Shown here: positions 12,531-24,398 of the stretch, one piece after another | Layout of the letters: every line of letters begins with the position of its first letter | How positions within the stretch are numbered: position 1 is the stretch's first letter | Assembly (NCBI RefSeq): GCF_003945595.2 | Contig: NW_024104532.1 | Location: 1,611,501 to 1,675,500 of the forward strand | DNA: 64,000 nucleotides | DNA from: Pipra filicauda | Lineage: Eukaryota; Chordata; Aves; Passeriformes; Pipridae | Direction of reading: 5' to 3' | The notes under the pieces: model-generated | Seen by the model: the letters and a program-made list of their open reading frames with translations, nothing else | Databases searched by the model: none | Told to the model about the DNA's origin: nothing | Translations under genes and position numbers: made by a program

Positions 12531-12863
12531 GTAAAATGCAAAGCACTGGGGATATCAATTGCTCAAAAGAGGACACAAGGGGCTGGGAATTCCTTTCAGT
12601 TTCTGTGCAGTAGCTCCTTGGCAGGTTGTTTGCTGGTTTTTCAGGGCTATTCCCAGAGAAAGTGGTTCATCTCCATGCTAACAATTATTGAATTTTTTTA
12701 TTAAGCATGATGAAATGTGGCAGAGAGGAAAAAAAATGAGCAAAAAAGCTCCCCAGGCGGCGTGTTCACGGCATGGCCTTAGGTGATGTTATTAAGCACA
12801 TGGGCTGAAAGCTGAGTAGCTTTACCCTGTGCAGCCAAGGGTGTTGCGGGCTTTTTATTTTAT
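12531..12863. other. Non-coding stretch, AT-rich centre
   Basis: No gene. Around 12670-12715 there is AT-rich sequence with TAACAATTATTGAAT, compatible with homeodomain/SOX sites. Nothing more definite. Confidence 0.4.
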
Positions 12864-12879
12864 TTGTTGTTGTTGTTGC
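12864..12879. repeat. (TTG)n microsatellite
   Basis: About five uninterrupted TGT/TTG units on the plus strand. Short and possibly polymorphic. Confidence 0.85.
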
Positions 12880-12924
12880 TTTTGCAAAGTGAAATTTATT
12901 CACAAACACAAACAGGAGGCCAAC

Positions 12925-13015
12925 CTGCTGACGTGTGTTTCCAAACCCGCCAGACGTGGCCGTGACGTTGCTCTCAGACAGACCAAGAGCTGCAGCCACG
13001 TCCGGAGCTCCTCTC
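12925..13015. promoter_or_regulatory. Small CpG cluster
   Basis: Seven CpGs fall within about 75 bases (12931-13004) in a background where CpG is scarce. ACGTG and GACGT cores appear several times. This suggests either an unmethylated regulatory site or a locally GC-rich remnant. No transcription start features are seen. Confidence 0.3.
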
Positions 13016-13049
13016 CCTCCCCACCCTCTCCTGCCACACGCTGCCTACC

Positions 13050-14120
13050 CTGCGCCTTTAACAGTGCTCAGAGTCCAGAAAAGACTCCACAGCTTCATAA
13101 ATGATTAATATATTCTTCGTTTTTTTTTAAAAAATAAAGAATGCTACTGTACCAGAGAGCACCTAACCCTGGCAGAAAAAGATACAGTGCTGTCACAGTC
13201 TGGTGGCAAGCCAGATTTCACTGCCTTAAATCACCATTAAGCTTTTCCCTAAGTTTGATGGAAACTTCGGTTTTTTTAATCCCATATACAAATCAAAGAA
13301 AGTCCCATGTTAGCATGTGATAAAACACACACACATAAATATGTGAGCTGAATGTGGCTGCAGATCAGTGGGGATACATCCTCTGGAGGGTGCAGTGCCA
13401 ATAAGGGAGCCCTCACTGCGCTTTAGAGAGATTAATAATTCTCCTGCCCTAGTTTATTTTTTATAGATCCTATCCCATAGATTTTTCCCAGTGGATGCTA
13501 GAATTGTTGAAGAATTTTGCATTTCAATATACATCCCCTGCACTGAATTTCTAATCTGCTTCAGCAGGTACCGAGGACCCCACCAAGCAGGCACACACCC
13601 TGGTTTGGGGTTTTTTTTCTTTGCTGACCTGGAGTCTTGGAGTGTGTAGTGTAGCAGCCTGGCTCACTGTTTGCTGGTTTTACCTATTTTGTGTTCACCC
13701 TGTTAATATGAGAGTGGGTATTAGTGTAAATAAAAAGTTAGTCAAGCCAGGAAATTTTAATGAGCGGTCCAAAGATTTCTGACAAAAGCTGGGTGTGTTG
13801 AGATGCTCAAAGCAGTCAGCACAAAGGTGCAGACCTCTCGCTGCTTCCCACCACCATGTGCTAGTAGTGAAGATGACAGTTCTAAAATTTGAATCAGCAC
13901 AAATCAATTTAACTTTTTAATTATATGGTGTGAAATCTAGGCAAAATAAATTAAGGCAATTGAATACAGCGTTCTTTTTTCTTCTTGTGGTCTTAAGGTG
14001 CTTTTTAAAAGGTGTTTCCTCTTATTTTTCCAGTTTTTAAAACCATGATTTGATTTTAGTAGAAGTGCACTGGCATCATCTAGTAATATTATCACTTACT
14101 ATGTTGTTTTGTGTCCCATG
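13050..14120. other. Non-coding stretch
   Basis: Contains a T8/A5 run near 13120-13135 and a short (AC)n near 13326-13335. No gene, RNA or named repeat. Confidence 0.5.
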
Positions 14121-14139
14121 CTATTAACTTTCTTTACAG

Positions 14140-14292
14140 AAAATATTTGTAAAGTGGAGACAGTGACAAATAAAACCCACTGTTGTTTTGCCCTGTTATT
14201 TCTGGATTGTCTGTAGAGCTTGACTTGGTGTGTGCTGACGACTGAGGAGTCCATGGGACTTGCCACTTCACCTAATTTCTGTTTGCTGCCAG
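14140..14292 (+). other. Candidate non-coding exon between strong splice sites
   Basis: A TATTAAC branch-point-like sequence (14122-14128) is followed by a short pyrimidine tract and AG at 14138-14139. The downstream border reads CCAG|GTGAGT with the GT at 14293-14294, a perfect donor. The enclosed 153 bases contain stops in all three plus frames, so if used it would be an untranslated or lncRNA exon. GT-AG pairs arise by chance, hence the low confidence. Confidence 0.2.
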
Positions 14293-14299
14293 GTGAGTC

Positions 14300-15565
14300 T
14301 GAGCAGCCCCTGTTCAGGGAAAAGCTGCAATTATAGCTGTGATCTCGACACCAGAGTTCACCCGCATTTCTGGGGAAGTTTGTGGAGGTTTGGAAGCTAA
14401 TGAGCTGCAGCTAAAGGGGGAGCTCTGCAGCTACTTCTTTCGGGGGGGTTTATGTGCCTCGGCACTATGTGTTATTCAGCTTTTCTGTCTTGCTCTGGGC
14501 TCACAGAGTGCACGTTCTCACTTTATTTCTCCAAACCTTGTCTCTATTCTGCTTTATCAGGGCTGTCTTGTACGAAGAATTGCTGCAGTGTATTGATGGA
14601 ATGAAAGTTACCAGTGAAAAAAAAAAACAACCAACCCCTGAGATATGATGAATTAGCTGCAATTTCAGTGGTAAAAATGGTCTCTCATGGTTGGCTATTA
14701 ACTACACTCTGGTGAGTACATTTTCATGCAAGAGATGGTTTGCTATTTCAAAGGAGTCTCATTGATACTTGATCAAGTTATTTTCAAAAGTTTAAAGTAT
14801 TATTAGCTGGTAAATCCTACTGCTCAATTTTACAGTCACATTTTTTATTTGCTGTTGCTTCTCTGTGTACATTTGGTGCAACTGTCTGGGTGGGCACTGA
14901 AGGAAAAGTGAAGCTAACTATCCTGGAGAAACTGGAGAAAATAGGAATACTCCCCTTTTACTCTGGCTTTAAGGAAGTGTGACCTTGTACTTCATGGTAC
15001 TGTGGAGTACTGGAAATCATTCTCTCAGCAGCATGCTTGCATTTCGAAGCTGCAGCCAGGATTCTCCTTATCTTTTACAGAGCATCGTCACTGATGTGCC
15101 ATTACGGGTCATCTGCTAAAAAACTCTGCTTGCTATTTTTAACAAGAGGAGAGGTTTTTTTGTTGCTTTATTTTGGTTTTACGTTAATAAAGAAAGGAAA
15201 AATCTAGCCAGCAGGGTAGCTCAAAAAGTTAAGTAAAATGAATGCTCTCAGATCAACAAGAGCAGCAGAGGTTGCTGCCTGAGAGCCCATTAGTGGCAAC
15301 TGGGAAGGAATGACTAGTCCTGAGCAAGCCCAGGAGATGGACGTTACTCAAGAGCCACCGATCAAAACAATTAGTAATTGGCAATTCAGCAGAGTGGCTA
15401 ATGAGTTCTGTATGAAACAGCTACACCCTCACCTGAAGAAAGAAGTCTCTTTCCAGATCTGGACTAGACTGGACTGTTTCTGCAAATGATCTGAGGGCAT
15501 CTTGGATGCACTAATGCCATCGGAAATTTGAAATCTGTAAGGTATTGGATCATTCTGCATTTACT
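14300..15565. other. Non-coding stretch, nothing recognised
   Basis: No gene or named repeat. A TTT-rich to AT-rich section lies at 15120-15200. The frame at 14339-14596 has no domain. Confidence 0.5.
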
Positions 15566-15569
15566 GTGG

Positions 15570-15645
15570 CTCTGCAGGGAACCTTAATTACAGAGAGGAA
15601 ATGACTTGCCGACATTTGCACTTTCCCGCTTTGCCATTGAATTTG
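15570..15645 (-). repeat. Possible MIR SINE fragment, antisense
   Basis: ACAGAGAGGAAATGACTTGC at about 15590-15609 parallels the antisense MIR core ACAGAGAGGTTAAGTGACTTGCCCAAGG. Only this core is readable. The flanks are too diverged to set borders. Confidence 0.4.
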
Positions 15646-18600
15646 TCATGGTCAGTGTTTTCCTTGTCTATTTTCAGTTTACTCAGGCTGTAACCTCAGT
15701 GGATCCTTCACTCGATCCCAGTTAGCCCAGGCCAGTGCATGGTTACAAGTTGTCCAAAGGAAAACTCATGTGGTGAATTGGTGGACACAGATTTTTCTGC
15801 CCTGCAGAGCGAGCTGGTTTTACAGGAGCATCGGCACGGGAGAATAGGTACAGAGAGAACCTGTGTGATCATAATCACTCCTAAACCCCATCTTGATGCT
15901 TCTAAGTGAGTTCTCAACTGAAGGAAGTAAGCAAGGGCTTCTCTCTCAACTTTGCCCTGTAATGCCTTCCTTCTTCTCTCCCTGCCCCTTCCCCAAAATC
16001 CCCAGGAAGGCAGTGAAATCCGACAGGCAGTGAGATCAAAGCTCTGTCCTGTTACCAGGTTACCCACCACTAAATCTGCGAGGGACTTGGGGACATTCTC
16101 TATGACTGAACAAGTGACTGCTCTGTCCTGGGGGTATAAATCTAATGCAAGCTTGTCACCATAAGCCTTGTATATTTATGGGAAGCTTTCAGAGGAACTG
16201 CACGGGATCAGAGTTTCTGTTCAGCTCCAAGACACAGCATTCCCCGGCATGCCTGTGAATGGAGAGGCACATCCCAGGCACACACTGCTGCCTCACTGCC
16301 AAGCCCTGCAGAGCAGTGATGCATTTGTACTGATTTGTCACTTCTGGAACCGGTGTAAGAGACCTGGAGTGGGAACATGAAGGATGGAAGTGACACCAGG
16401 GTAAGGGCAAGGAACATTCACACTATATTTAGGGCAGAAGCAGATAGTGGTAACAATTGCAAGGATCATATATAATGCAGTAAAACTGTCTGCCTGAAAT
16501 ATAAACAAAAGCCCTTTCCTGAGGCAGTGAGGGGTGATCAGTCATGCTGACAGCCTCCTCAGCTAAGCAGCCAGGACATCTCATTCAGAAAGCATGGCCA
16601 AAGTGTAGGGCACTGCTTATTCCTTTAACAGCATACTGGAAACAGCATCTTTGCTCTGGTGCAGAAGAATGACTCCTCTCCAGACATTTTACATGGGCTT
16701 TATGAGTGTGTGCTGGCACCATTGGTGTTTCCTACACCCTGAGCAGCACGAGAGTGGTATAGACATACCAGGATGCAGCAGCAAATTGGAGAATTTTACT
16801 TAATTTAGAGTACACTCTGAATCTGAGTAACTTGTTCAAAGATATAAGTTGATCAGCTGTATTGGATCCCAGAACAAAACATGTTAGTTTAACTTCTGGA
16901 TACATTCATTCTACCACTAGGACATTTCCTTTAGCAAGCAAACCAGCACAAAACTTGGCGGAATTCAATCCTTCACAAATATGCCTCAGAACTGAGGAGT
17001 GGGCTCTGCTTTAATCTGCCCTTTCACATATTTTTTTAAGCTGACATAGAGCAAACAGAAAAATTTCAATATCCTTCATATATTGTTTTTTACCCTTTCC
17101 CAAGATATTCCTTGTTTGCCACTCTGACTGAGAAGATGCCAGCCGAGTCTCAGCTAGTGCATCTATACCTATGTTGTGTTAAGAAGGAAGACTGCCCTTG
17201 TTCTTTGAGGAGCAAAAAGTAGGCAGATGCCTTTCATTGCTTCCCAGGGTGATTCTCATATTTTGGAGAGCATCATCTTTTCTGGGCAGCACCCACAGTG
17301 CCAACAATAATGACAGAAAGCTCTGTGAGCTGGAGGCTGCTCCCTGTCTCATGCTAATTCTTTACTCAGTCTACTTTTAAAAGTCTCAGAAGAATGAAAT
17401 TCCACTCTGAGATATCCAGATACAATTCAAAAACAAACCCTTCAAAGTGGTAGATGGAAGGTAAGAGATACAGGCGGAACCTGATCCCCAGCCTCCACAC
17501 ACAGGAGGAAGGCATTTGATTGCAGTTTTATTGTTCCTCATGTCAAAGCTGACGGACTGTCAGGAACAAGAGGTTGTCCCTCAGGAAAAGTGGCCTGTGG
17601 CAGGGCTAGCAGTGGCTTTTCAGGGTCCAAGAGCAAGTGGTGGGGAGAGGCTGGGTTGGGACTGGTGGCAGCTGTGATGTTGAGCTGCCGTGCATTACTG
17701 TGGCCCTAACTAGCAAAATGCCCCCTTCCTGTCTGTTCCCAGTCTTGGCTACCAGCCCTTCATTTATACTCATAATAAATTCACTTGTTAATTGGAAGAA
17801 GTACATATGATGAGCTTTTGATACAGTTCAAAGGAGCAATAGCCAGTTTCTTGATTCCTGTGTTGGCAGCCATCCTTCCTGTGTGCCCCAGAATCAAAGT
17901 GCAGCTCTTGTTCCAGCAACTGTCAGGCTTTTTACATCTTTTGATCAAGAGCCTGGCTGCAGAAAGAGGAAAAACCAACACCCAACTGTTTGGATCTTTT
18001 CCCCTACAATTATTATCACATCCATTACTCAGCAGAAGCCTGGAATGCCCTTTCATTCTTACACAAATACTTTCTTTTGGGATTCATTTAAAGTTTCCTT
18101 GTGCATGAAGTGGTCACTTGTCAGCTATCCACCTGAAGGGGTGAGGCAGAGAAAGCACAGTCAGCAAAAAAGGAACCCTGACTTCAAGCATTTATAATGA
18201 ATATTGACAAAAAGAGGGGGTGGGGAGGAGTGGGAATCAAAAGCTCTAAAATTGCTGATTAGGCAAAACCCGACTGCCTCCTGCCTATGGAGAAAATGGC
18301 ATCATTAGGAGGGATGCAGCAGGGCTGGCATTATGCAACGCCCGGTCAGGAGCAGTGAACAGCACAGCAGAAACTCCCACTCGGACCAGAAAATAGAGAT
18401 TGCCCTTTTGTCTGGTTTCTGAAATTTCAGCTCTGGAAAATCCCAGGCTATGGTGGTCCTCAAACTGGATGACACCTGTGGTCTGTGCAGCCCAGGTGCT
18501 CCCTACTGGAGGTGCTGCACAGACCAACATCAGAAGCCTGGCAGCAGGCGTGGGTTGGGTATTTTGTCTCCCTATCAGAGATTACAGCAAACCCTGTGTC

Positions 18601-18977
18601 AGTCAAGTCATGGGGTCTAGTGTTTCTATTCCTTCTCATATTTTATCTAAGGGTACAAGAGCTGGCAACACCAACAGACCAGGCGACTCAAACGTGTAAC
18701 AGGATGGAGCAGCACTCCAAGCTCCTGGAGACCTGCAAAGAGACAGGGACTGGGGACACAAGAGCTGAGCACCCTGCATAGAGCCTTCCCTCTGCACAGA
18801 TTTAATGGTAAGTGGGGCTGGGTGTACCAATGATTACCAGCTATTATTGGCTGTTAGGTGGTTCCCAGCTCATGAATGGTGCTCTCAGGCTGGTTATGTA
18901 CACAGTATATAGGAAAAACATGAGGCTTGGGTTTTTCTGGTATTGCTGTGCCAAGAGAGATGGAACTAACTAGTTAC
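15646..18977. other. Non-coding stretch, nothing recognised
   Basis: No gene recognised. Frames around 15708-16070 (minus), 17781-18197 and 18400-18781 overlap others and show no domains. No RNA gene seen. Confidence 0.5.
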
Positions 18978-18990
18978 TTTTTTTTTTTTT
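18978..18990. repeat. Poly(T) tract, 13 T
   Basis: Uninterrupted T run followed by AAATAATTT. No TTTATT at mRNA-tail spacing downstream. Confidence 0.9.
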
Positions 18991-19810
18991 AAATAATTTC
19001 CAAGCATTTACTGCAAGTCAGGACTGAGACACTGGAAGGGAAAGCTGCAGCACTGCTTCCCGTGTACTCTCCTCCGCTGAGCAGACCCAGGCCCCTGGGA
19101 TATGGATTTCAAGAGCAATAAATTCACTCTAAAAATTTAAAGAGGATGACGCAGAAAACTTCAAAACAGCAAACAAACCAGCTCCCCACAATAAAAGCCA
19201 TTTCTCTCCTGACGTCTCTTTCTAGTTACAGCATGACACATCAAGGTCAGATACCCTGTCCCACAGGAGCTTGGCTTTGTACAGGGTGAAAATCCTCCCC
19301 CAATGGTGTGTGATGTCTGATGTTTCGTAACGATAAACTACTTATATAAAACCCAGGATTCTCATAGTGGGACATCGTTTACAGCAAGCATTCCCTCTCA
19401 CAGGGCAGGAAGCACTGAGCTGAAGTGCCTTCAGGAGGTAGGAACAATCAAAGAGATATTTAACCTTGGATTGCTGATCCCAGGCCCTGCTGACTCCTGT
19501 ATCTCACTGCATTCCCTGTGCAAAGGAGAGCTCACATCTGTAGCTCAATAAATTAGCCATTCATACCAGGAGGTTTCTCTATGGCAGAAGCTGAACTCAA
19601 CAGCAAGAATAATAATCCATATGTTTGTTATTGTGATTAGCTCCTCTGGAAGATAAAACTCGGAAAGCCCTGCTGGAGCATCACAAATGCTGCAGCACTC
19701 GTGCCCCCCAATGCTTTCAGTCAGGAAAGGGGATGGGACAAGAAGCCCCTCCCTGCCTGGAACATTTCCTCCCTACCAATCTCCTCCATGGCTTGTTTGG
19801 CTTCCCTGCC
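18991..19810. other. Non-coding stretch, nothing recognised
   Basis: No gene, RNA or repeat recognised. TTCGTAACGATAAACTACTTATATAAA-type sequence near 19324-19350 includes a TATA-like TATATAAA but no downstream start features. Confidence 0.4.
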
Positions 19811-19819
19811 ATACTGACT

Positions 19820-19968
19820 TTTAGAAAAAAAAAATCTCCTTTTTTTTCTTTTTTTTTGCTTTTAATGCAGTGGGTTTTCTCGTGCGTAGTCTCCTAAATG
19901 AATGCGCAGGCTGTTTCTGGCGTGCTTTAAACCTTCATGCATTTTTAATGATTTACAAGGAAAAGAAT
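19820..19968. other. A/T tracts and candidate conserved element left of the pyrimidine tract
   Basis: A10 then broken T tracts at 19826-19862, followed by CpG-containing TTCTCGTGCGTAGTC and ATGAATGCGCAGG and then AT-rich TGCATTTTTAATGATTTAC. The mixture of preserved CpG and homeodomain-type AT sequence is suggestive of a conserved element. Confidence 0.2.
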
Positions 19969-20073
19969 TTTTCTCTCTTTCTCTCTTTCCCTCTATTCCC
20001 CTCCCTGCCTTTTCCTCCTCCTTGATTCCCTTTTTCTTTCCTTAAAGAAAAAAAAAAGAAAAAAAAAAAAGTA
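19969..20073. repeat. Long pyrimidine tract followed directly by a purine tract
   Basis: 19969-20043 is nearly pure C/T with few purines. 20045-20072 is nearly pure A/G, mostly A. The T/C-to-A/G switch lets the tracts fold on each other or adopt triplex-like structure. It may also be a simple-sequence expansion. Confidence 0.75.
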
Positions 20074-20220
20074 GTGACTTAATACATATCAAGTGGAATT
20101 GCTGGTTTGTGGTGACGGTTTTATAATTCCAGGTTCAAGTTTTTTCTATTTAATTATGCACTATAATTCTCAGGAACTATAATGCAATAACAAAAGCATG
20201 CACCAGGGTTGGCACAAGTC
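20074..20220. promoter_or_regulatory. AT-rich candidate conserved element right of the purine tract
   Basis: Contains TTTAATTATGCACTATAATT (20148-20167) and ACTATAATGCAATAAC, AT-rich palindromic sequence of the kind common in POU/homeodomain-bound elements. No repeat identity seen. Inference only. Confidence 0.2.
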
Positions 20221-20630
20221 TGTTCTTTATTAGCATGGGTATGGGTACTGTGCTTTATGTGTGAAATAAAATATTTGGAACTAATGCTGAGTCTGTTTCT
20301 TTAGAATTACACAGAACACTTCTTCCTTTAAAACACTGAAGCTGGGGCTCTCTGTTCCCTGTCTGGCCTGCTTCTCCCCTGATAAATTCAGCTGTACTTC
20401 ACTTCATGATCCCTTACTTGTTTGTAACTGCCTTTATAATACCTTAATTGAATAGAGAGTTCATATATTAACCTGAAGTCCTCTATAGTATCTTAGTTTA
20501 TGAAGGTTAAAAGTGATTAACTGATGAAAGGCTGCTTGCTGTAAATATTGACATTTCTCCAGCCTGCCAGGGTTTTGATTAGCTCTTGAAGTTGCCTTAA
20601 CATTTTTGTTTATCAGGTTATCAGCAGTTC
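20221..20630. other. Non-coding stretch, nothing recognised
   Basis: AATAAA occurs at about 20266-20271 but with no supporting transcript structure. No gene or named repeat. Confidence 0.4.
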
Positions 20631-20638
20631 CAAAAGCT

Positions 20639-20707
20639 TATAAAGTCAGGACTTTTCTTGTGCCAATTAATATTTCAGACCCTGAAGACAGTGCAAAACA
20701 ATAAATG
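20639..20707 (+). promoter_or_regulatory. TATA-like box with short possible first exon and strong splice donor
   Basis: TATAAA lies at 20639-20644. About 65 bases downstream, AAATG|GTGAGT provides a strong donor with GT at 20708-20709. A TATA-driven start would be near 20669-20673, giving a first exon of roughly 35-40 bases. Alternatively, TATTTCAG at 20671-20678 could be an acceptor, giving a 29-base micro-exon (20679-20707). Neither reading has independent support. Confidence 0.15.
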
Positions 20708-20713
20708 GTGAGT

Positions 20714-21235
20714 ACATTCATCACCCTTGAGTCGGAGTGTGCGTGTACTATTAAGCTTGATTGTAAATATTTGCACAAATGGGACTAATTGTGCAAAAAT
20801 TATTCTTGCAGGCTGTATTTCCTTTTCATTCAGTTCTGATGATAATGTTTGTAAGTCATTTCGGTTTTTGGAAAGAATACTCTCTGGAGCAAGCAGGATT
20901 GCTTTTTACAGCTGCAAATGGTTTATGTGCAAGATTCTGCCTTGCCCAAAAGCGGCTTGGATTTGACAGCAAGTGCTGGTGAACTTTGTAACATTTGTAG
21001 CTGGTGTTTTGGAGAATTCCTCTGAAATCTGCCTTTGGTCCTGGCTCTGACTTCCTCAGCATTTCCATAAGTGTTGCTGGCAAGGAATACTTAACCCTTC
21101 TGTTTACCAGAATGCTCATAGAGATTAAAAGCTCCTGAACCTGTAAGAAGTCAGATTTTGTGAGATGGCTACATTTGAAATGTCTTGGGAGTAACAAAGG
21201 TAACTTGAGTAACCTGTCATGCAGCTTGTAGATTC
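20714..21235. other. Non-coding stretch, nothing recognised
   Basis: No gene. The plus frames at 20727-20982 and the minus frame at 20856-21197 overlap and lack domains. Confidence 0.5.
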
Positions 21236-21292
21236 AATAATATATATGCATATATATACATTATTGACTTTATATTATTATTATCATCATCT
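21236..21292. repeat. AT-rich simple sequence with (AT)n and (ATT)n runs
   Basis: ATAATATATATGCATATATATA at the left is a near-perfect palindrome, followed by TTATTATTATTATCATCATC. Likely a microsatellite. Confidence 0.8.
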
Positions 21293-22506
21293 TTACTGTA
21301 TAAAATGTACTTTTGGCACTCTTTACTGCAAATTGATCACAGGCAGCCCAGGTTCACAAACAGGAGGTGAAACCCTCCCACACTCGGGAATAATATCAGG
21401 GCAATTAACCAGGGCAGTGTGGCTGGGTGGCTCCCTGGGATGTGCAGAGCTCCTGGCAGCCACCCTGGGCTGAGAACCTGCCTCTCCCCAGCCTTGTGGC
21501 AGAGATGCAGCAGCAAAGGCCCTCCCTGCCCCTTGCCAAGCAGCCCCCAACACCTCTCAGCTTCTTTATTTTAAACCAAGCATCATTATTGATGGTTCAA
21601 GATCCATCCTTTGCATGCTTGTTCACACCTACAGATACTGGGGAGGGGGCTGCCTTGCTTTTTATTAGCTTGTGATCTTCATCGTTTGCTGCTGGTGTGA
21701 CCCAGCCTGTCTTCCCTCAGGTATTCAGGCCATTTCTAGTTCTCTTGCATAACTTCTGTCCTTGTCATGTGTGCCAGGCTGTTTCTCAGCAAGCAGCAGC
21801 CTTAGCAAAGAGCAGATGCTATGCAACGGTAAAATTTGGCTTGCTAGTTTTTCTTTGCATTAAAAAAAAATAACAATTCATAGACACCTGTGATGTTATT
21901 TTTAAATTTCTTTTCCCATGCAGAAGGGACATTTCATAGTATAGTTGGTAGGATGCTTTTTACAATGTTAAATATCTGGTTTCATGGTTGTGTTTTCTTT
22001 TAAAAGCTGTGTCTTGGCTGTAGTATGACCTGCCTAAAGGTGTTTAGTATTTGAGGATTCTGAAAATATTTCTAATGCAGCTGTGATTTCATTTCTGGTC
22101 ATGGCAAAGACAGACAGATGCACATGAATAGTATTTTTTAAGTAGTTGCAAGAAAAACAATTTGTAATATTTAAAGCAATTATTTTATTCTGGGTGAGAG
22201 GAATTTCAAGGCTTGGGCTTCTATTTTTTTTGCCTACCCAAGCAATTTACTATGTATGTACCAATTTCTGTCATCCTGGTCTGAACTTTTTAAGGGCTTA
22301 CATTGCACTAAAGGAATGAATGCTGAAAATATTAGTTATGGACTCATAAACTTCACCCTTAAGAGCTGCGACGTGTTGCAGACTCACTTGTAAGTGGACA
22401 GAGGATTTTACAGCAAGTCCCAGAGATGTGACACCATCAAGGAGCAGTTGTAGAGGAAGTTGTGTGCTGCAACTTGTGGTAAAGCATAAAATCAAAGAAT
22501 TATTCC
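21293..22506. other. Non-coding stretch, nothing recognised
   Basis: GC-richer from 21330 to 21550 without a CpG cluster, AT-rich after 21840. No gene or named repeat. Confidence 0.5.
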
Positions 22507-22525
22507 TTTTTTTTTTTTTTTTTTT
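22507..22525. repeat. Poly(T) tract, 19 T
   Basis: Uninterrupted. The sequence to its right (GTTAGGTGACAAATC) lacks a reverse-complement polyadenylation signal, so a retrocopy tail is not supported here. Confidence 0.95.
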
Positions 22526-23755
22526 GTTAGGTGACAAATCTAAGAATTGTTTAGGTTATCAATATTTCAGTGATTCAGAACAATTTTCAGTAAAAAGTGA
22601 GTTGTGATGGTTTTAGCTGAGTTCTACTGTTTTCCTCCATCCTTGGCTGAATTTACTTTCCCACATCTCCTTAGCTTAACCAAACCTGTTTTGTTCCCTA
22701 CATGTCATTTCCATTCAACCACAGGGAATAAACATCTGGACACAGACACAATTCTGCTTCATCAGCCAGATGTGCAAGCAAGAACCAGGCAAAGTTCTCC
22801 AACCAACGCATTGTCCTGTGTCCCTGGAGAGAAAGAGGGTAAATAAATAATCTTCTTTTATGTATAAATGCCATTTATACTGAAGAAGTGCTGCATTTTA
22901 ATAAAAACACTATTTGTTAATTTAATCTTAAGAGGACAATATATTTACTTTTTTTTTTGCTACTTGATGTGTTCCTGAGGGTGTGCTGCATATTCAGCTG
23001 CTGGTTTACTGCTGATGGAGGACTTTTCACTTTAAGCTGTCTTTGATACCTTTTTCTGCTCTTGCGCTCAGGCTTTAAAGTGAACCCATGGGCTGAGTTT
23101 TACAAAGGTGGAATGGCTTCCTAAATGCTCTTTTTGAGCCTCATATATGTGGAAAAGATGTTTTGCTGCCTGTTTTAAGGGGTGGGCACTGTAATTGGGT
23201 GAAGGCATTGCCAATATCTGCCTGGCATTAAGGCAGGCAGATTTCAAAGACATCAAAGCAGCCAAGTTCCTCTGGAAGTGAATGGGTGTGTGTTATCTCT
23301 TTGAACTCCTTGCAAAATCCAGGCTCTGCTTGCTAGGAAAAGGAAGCACAACCTTTTTGTGTCAGCTCCACCTCCCTCATCTCATCATATGATGCCTGAA
23401 AAGTAATCCCGTGCCTCCCTGGAAAAACAGATCTCCCTGAATGCCCATCCTGCCAGGGTGAGCCCCTTCCGTGAGTCATGGCTGTAGAGGCTTCTCATCC
23501 TTTTGATTGAAAGGTGTTTAATGAATATCATCTTAAATGCATCCTGAATTAGTAACAGCCAGGCAGATGTAGCTATTCTGGTGTTGAGTGTCAAAAAAAA
23601 AAGAAGTTAAAAAAAAGGCAATTTATGCATCTGAGCCTCTGGAATGATGAAGCCAGGATGCTTCCCTGGGAGCAGAGCTTCTGCTCTGCCACGCTGGAGC
23701 CCATCACAGCAGCAACAGCCCCATCTAGTCCTGTTACCTGGCACTGGTTTGCAGC
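22526..23755. other. Non-coding stretch, nothing recognised
   Basis: T9 near 22950 and A8-10 tracts near 23595-23615. No gene or named repeat. Confidence 0.5.
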
Positions 23756-23759
23756 ACCG

Positions 23760-23815
23760 TGACACGCGGTGCAGCTCAATTCGCCGCGGCGCGGCACAGC
23801 CTGCCCCGCTGGGAT
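23760..23815. promoter_or_regulatory. Very small dense CpG cluster
   Basis: About eight CpGs within 50 bases, including TTCGCCGCGGCGCGGC. The surrounding kilobase is CpG-poor. Too small for a CpG island. It could be a methylation-protected regulatory site or the tail of a GC-rich element. Confidence 0.3.
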
Positions 23816-24355
23816 GTATTATTGATGCTGAGGAAATGTGAGTGTTACAAGGGCTTTGTTCAGAGTCGCTGAGCCAACTAACAGTACAGAAGTAGCTAAA
23901 AGCAGGGAGTGCCCATAAATTCACAAATGCACTTGTTTAGCCATTGATTTAGATGTCTGGCCATTTATTCTGGTGGCCCAAACCTCCAGTTGTGTTTTTC
24001 TTGTATCTGCAATGAGGACTATAAGTGTTACAGGGAATCCTACAGAGAAAGCAGGACCTCAAAGGCAGCTGCAGAGGAGTACTGCTGCCCTCAGAGGCTA
24101 AAAGGGGTCGGGGAGGAAAAAGGGATATATGCATGTGTGTGCCCCCATGAACCTGTCTCCAGCCACCAGGGAAAGTAGCAAGCAAAACCTATAGCTAGAG
24201 AAATCTGTGAGGTTTTCGTGTCCCTTATAAGTTGGTGAGCATTCATTGTGTAAGCTGGCATCACAGTTTGGAGAGAGAGAGTCCCCAAAGGATTGGCAGA
24301 AGTGCCTGAGCATGAGGCTGCTGCCCAAACACGCCACCCCTGTCTCTCCTCATAC
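23816..24355. other. Non-coding stretch, nothing recognised
   Basis: Overlapping short frames on both strands without domains. Confidence 0.5.
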
Positions 24356-24359
24356 CTGT

Positions 24360-24398
24360 CACGGGCGCAGACCCGGCCTCTGCCGCGCGGTAACGCTG
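24360..24398. promoter_or_regulatory. Second small CpG cluster
   Basis: Seven CpGs in about 40 bases, including GCCGCGCGG. It lies about 600 bases right of the first cluster. The pair may mark one regulatory region. Confidence 0.25.
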
